The position numbers and the translations under genes are program-made. Under the pieces are notes generated by a model. The model searched no databases, was not told the DNA's origin, and saw nothing but the letters and a program-made list of their open reading frames with translations. A stretch of DNA of 6,994 bases from the NCBI GenBank assembly GCA_003512825.1, contig DOOI01000157.1:1-6994 (forward strand). The letters run 5' to 3'. Below, in pieces: positions 5,540-6,994 of the stretch. Positions within the stretch are counted from its first letter, which is position 1; every line of letters starts with the position of its first letter. This DNA comes from Paracoccaceae bacterium. GTDB lineage: Bacteria; Pseudomonadota; Alphaproteobacteria; Rhodobacterales; Rhodobacteraceae.

Positions 5540-6379
5540 TTACCCGCCGCGCCGCGCCATAAAGGCCAAGCGCTCAAACAAGTGCACATCTTGCTCGTTC
5601 TTTAACAAAGCCCCATGCAGTTTTGGCAGGGCATTGGCCCCATCGCGCTTCAAATCTTCTGGTGTCAAATCCTCGGCCAAAAGCAACTTGAGCCAATCAA
5701 GCACCTCCGATGTCGAGGGCTTTTTCTTCAAGCCGGGGGTCTCGCGCAATTCATAAAACTGCGTCAGCGCTGTGGTCAAAAGGGCTTCCTTCAGCCCCGG
5801 AAAATGTACGTCCACAATCTGGCGCATCACCGATGGTTCCGGAAAGCGGATGTAGTGAAAAAAGCAGCGCCGCAAAAACGCATCCGGCAGCTCTTTTTCA
5901 TTGTTCGAGGTGATAATCACGATCGGTCGAATGCGCGCCGTGATCGTCTCCCCGGTCTCATAGACGTGGAACTCCATCCGATCGAGTTCCTGTAGCAGGT
6001 CATTTGGGAACTCAATGTCGGCCTTGTCGATCTCGTCAATCAACAAGACAACTTTCTCATCCGCCTCAAACGCCTGCCAAAGCTTACCTTTTTTGATATA
6101 ATTCCGCACATCATGCACGCGCTCTTCACCCAATTGACTGTCGCGCAAACGGCTTACGGCATCATACTCATAAAGACCCTGCTGTGCCTTCGTGGTGGAT
6201 TTGATGTTCCACTCGATCATTCGCAGACCAAGCGAGGACGCAACTTGGCGGGCCAATTCGGTCTTGCCGGTGCCAGGCTCCCCCTTTACCAGCAACGGCC
6301 GCTCCAGCGTCACCGCGGCATTGACCGCTACCTTCAAATCATCGGTGGCGACATAGCTGCCGGTGCCTTCGAATTTCAT
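5540..6379 (-). CDS. MoxR-family AAA+ ATPase
   Basis: This 279-aa cytoplasmic ATPase uses ATP hydrolysis with a VWA partner to remodel client proteins or help insert metal centres. From the ATG at 6379 it shows Walker A GEPGTGKT (residues 33-40) and the MoxR-typical IKSTTKAQQGLYEYDAVSRL. Walker B VVLLIDEIDKAD follows at about 110-121, then LLQELDRMEFHVYETGE, sensor 1 in VIITSNNEKELPDAFLRRC (about 154-172) and arginine-finger candidates in LRR. The small C-terminal lid domain follows and ends in LFERLAFMARRGG. Length is normal for the family and all key residues are present. A TTG at 6391 would add four residues. ATG 6379 is preferred because GGAAA lies five bases upstream and homologues begin MKFEGT. 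The CoxE-like VWA protein encoded 1.9 kb downstream on the same strand is the likely partner. The gene is divergent from dksA. Confidence 0.95.
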   Translation of the reverse strand: MKFEGTGSYVATDDLKVAVNAAVTLERPLLVKGEPGTGKTELARQVASSLGLRMIEWNIKSTTKAQQGLYEYDAVSRLRDSQLGEERVHDVRNYIKKGKLWQAFEADEKVVLLIDEIDKADIEFPNDLLQELDRMEFHVYETGETITARIRPIVIITSNNEKELPDAFLRRCFFHYIRFPEPSVMRQIVDVHFPGLKEALLTTALTQFYELRETPGLKKKPSTSEVLDWLKLLLAEDLTPEDLKRDGANALPKLHGALLKNEQDVHLFERLAFMARRGG

Positions 6380-6415
6380 CTGCGTTTCCAATTGGTTGCC
6401 TATTGATTACTCAGT

Positions 6416-6444
6416 ATCTTAGCCGTCTCGCCCCAGATGTGCAA
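6416..6444 (-). promoter_or_regulatory. Candidate moxR promoter
   Basis: On the minus strand TTGCAC (6444-6439) and TAAGAT (6421-6416) are separated by exactly 17 bases. The -35 shares TTG with the consensus, and the -10 matches four of six positions including the final AT. Transcription would start near 6409, giving a leader of about 30 bases before the moxR ATG. The location in the divergent gap with dksA supports it; prediction by eye only. Confidence 0.4.
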
Positions 6445-6473
6445 TCTCGCGCCCATTGGTGGGTTTTCGTGTA

Positions 6474-6500
6474 GTGACAATACCGGCTCATTGGTATAGA
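6474..6500 (+). promoter_or_regulatory. Weak candidate dksA promoter
   Basis: GTGACA (6474-6479) and TATAGA (6495-6500) resemble sigma70 hexamers, but the 15-base spacing is shorter than usual. Transcription would start only about 15 bases before the ATG. The true promoter may lie elsewhere in 6380-6520. Confidence 0.2.
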
Positions 6501-6508
6501 GCGCCCGC

Positions 6509-6514
6509 AGGGAG
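6509..6514 (+). promoter_or_regulatory. Ribosome-binding site of dksA
   Basis: AGGGAG lies six bases before ATG 6521. It decides this start over the in-frame ATGs at 6548 and 6575, which lack a comparable site. Confidence 0.65.
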
Positions 6515-6520
6515 CGCCAT

Positions 6521-6994
6521 ATGTCTGATCCATCGAACCAACAGATCATGGAAAAAGTGAGGGGTACGAACGCGATGAATGCGGAGAATTTCCTTCCGGA
6601 AAATTATCGGCCGGCCGAGGATGAACCGTTCATGAACGAACGTCAGCTGGAATATTTCCGGCGTAAATTGATCGCTTGGCGGCATGATCTTCTTGAAGAC
6701 AGCCGGGACACGATTGAGGGTCTGCAAGACAGCACCCGCAATATTCCCGATGTCACGGACCGTGCCAGCGAAGAAACCGACCGTGCGCTTGAACTTCGCA
6801 CCCGGGATCGCCAGCGTAAATTGGTCACCAAAATTGATGCCGCCCTGCGCCGCATCGATAATGGCGAATTCGGCTATTGCGAAGTGACGGGCGAGCCAAT
6901 CAGCCTCAAACGCCTCGACGCACGCCCGATCGCCACGATGACCCTCGAAGCGCAGGAACGCCACGAGCGCCGCGAAAAGGTCCACCGCGACGAT
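6521..6994 (+). CDS. dksA: RNA polymerase-binding transcription factor DksA (3' end cut by window)
   Basis: DksA binds the secondary channel of RNA polymerase and, with ppGpp, reshapes initiation at rRNA and amino-acid promoters. The 158 codons visible run to the last base without a stop. They end in REKVHRDD, the expected C-terminus of Rhodobacterales DksA, so probably only the stop codon or a few codons are missing. Residues 1-37 are a variable N-terminal extension. The PFMNERQLEYFRRKLIAWR start of the coiled coil is at 36-54. The coiled-coil tip is at 76-85, with Asp77 and Asp80 matching the two essential tip aspartates of E. coli DksA (Asp71, Asp74) and Ala82 matching Ala76. LELRTRDRQRKL is at 90-101. 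The globular end carries GYCEVTGEPISLKRLDARP (118-136) and then MTLEAQERHERRE. Only one of the four zinc-ligand cysteines (Cys120) is kept, so this fold should not bind zinc classically. The gene is divergent from moxR. Confidence 0.95.
   Translation, partial: MSDPSNQQIMEKVRGTNAMNAENFLPENYRPAEDEPFMNERQLEYFRRKLIAWRHDLLEDSRDTIEGLQDSTRNIPDVTDRASEETDRALELRTRDRQRKLVTKIDAALRRIDNGEFGYCEVTGEPISLKRLDARPIATMTLEAQERHERREKVHRDD

Noticed and set aside
6380..6391. TTG start adding four residues to MoxR
   Set aside because: The ATG at 6379 has a GGAAA site at good spacing and gives the family's usual N-terminus.
6452..6466. CCCA-TTGG-TGGG followed by TTTT upstream of dksA as a terminator
   Set aside because: The stem is only 4 bp and no plus-strand gene ends upstream, so it has nothing to terminate.
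1..6994. tRNA, rRNA, CRISPR array, insertion sequence or phage gene
   Set aside because: No cloverleaf ends, regular repeat-spacer pattern, transposase motif or phage protein was seen on either strand.

Overview
The window looks like chromosomal DNA of a marine-type alphaproteobacterium of the Rhodobacterales (Roseobacter group). The reasons are a DksA with the single-cysteine 'zinc finger' seen in that order, a MoxR ATPase and a CoxE-like VWA protein whose sequences closely resemble the Rhodobacterales versions, a DUF2927 lipoprotein, a 56-residue membrane protein of a type I recall from roseobacters, and moderately GC-rich codon use. The species cannot be named from the sequence alone. No tRNA, rRNA, insertion sequence, CRISPR array or phage gene was seen.

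Layout. Positions 1-1074 (+) hold the coiled-coil C-terminal part of a YqiK-type flotillin. Its 5' part looks broken across reading frames, so it is probably a decaying gene. Positions 1075-1197 are a convergent gap with an imperfect hairpin. A DMT/EamA drug/metabolite exporter follows at 1198-2199 (-). A 215-base gap with several stem-loops separates it from a cluster on the minus strand, listed here in transcription order: MoxR AAA+ ATPase (5540-6379), a 369-base non-coding stretch (5171-5539), DUF2927 lipoprotein (3797-5170), a 56-aa membrane protein (3620-3790) and a CoxE-like VWA protein (2415-3599). A divergent promoter region of 141 bases then precedes dksA (6521 to the window end, +), which lacks only its 3' end.

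How the genes may work together. MoxR ATPases with a VWA partner form chaperone or metal-insertion machines (RavA/ViaA, NorQ/NorD, CbbQ/CbbO, CoxD/CoxE). Here the pair is split by a predicted lipoprotein with an HEELxQ motif and a tiny membrane protein. These two are tightly spaced with the VWA gene (6 and 20 bases), so all three are probably co-transcribed. This suggests an envelope-linked MoxR/VWA system with an unknown client, and it is the most interesting object in the window. The gap between moxR and the rest holds a perfect 11-bp inverted repeat, TTGCCT-type direct repeats and a possible 37-codon leader ORF whose stop overlaps the lipoprotein start. moxR may therefore be expressed differently from the three genes after it.
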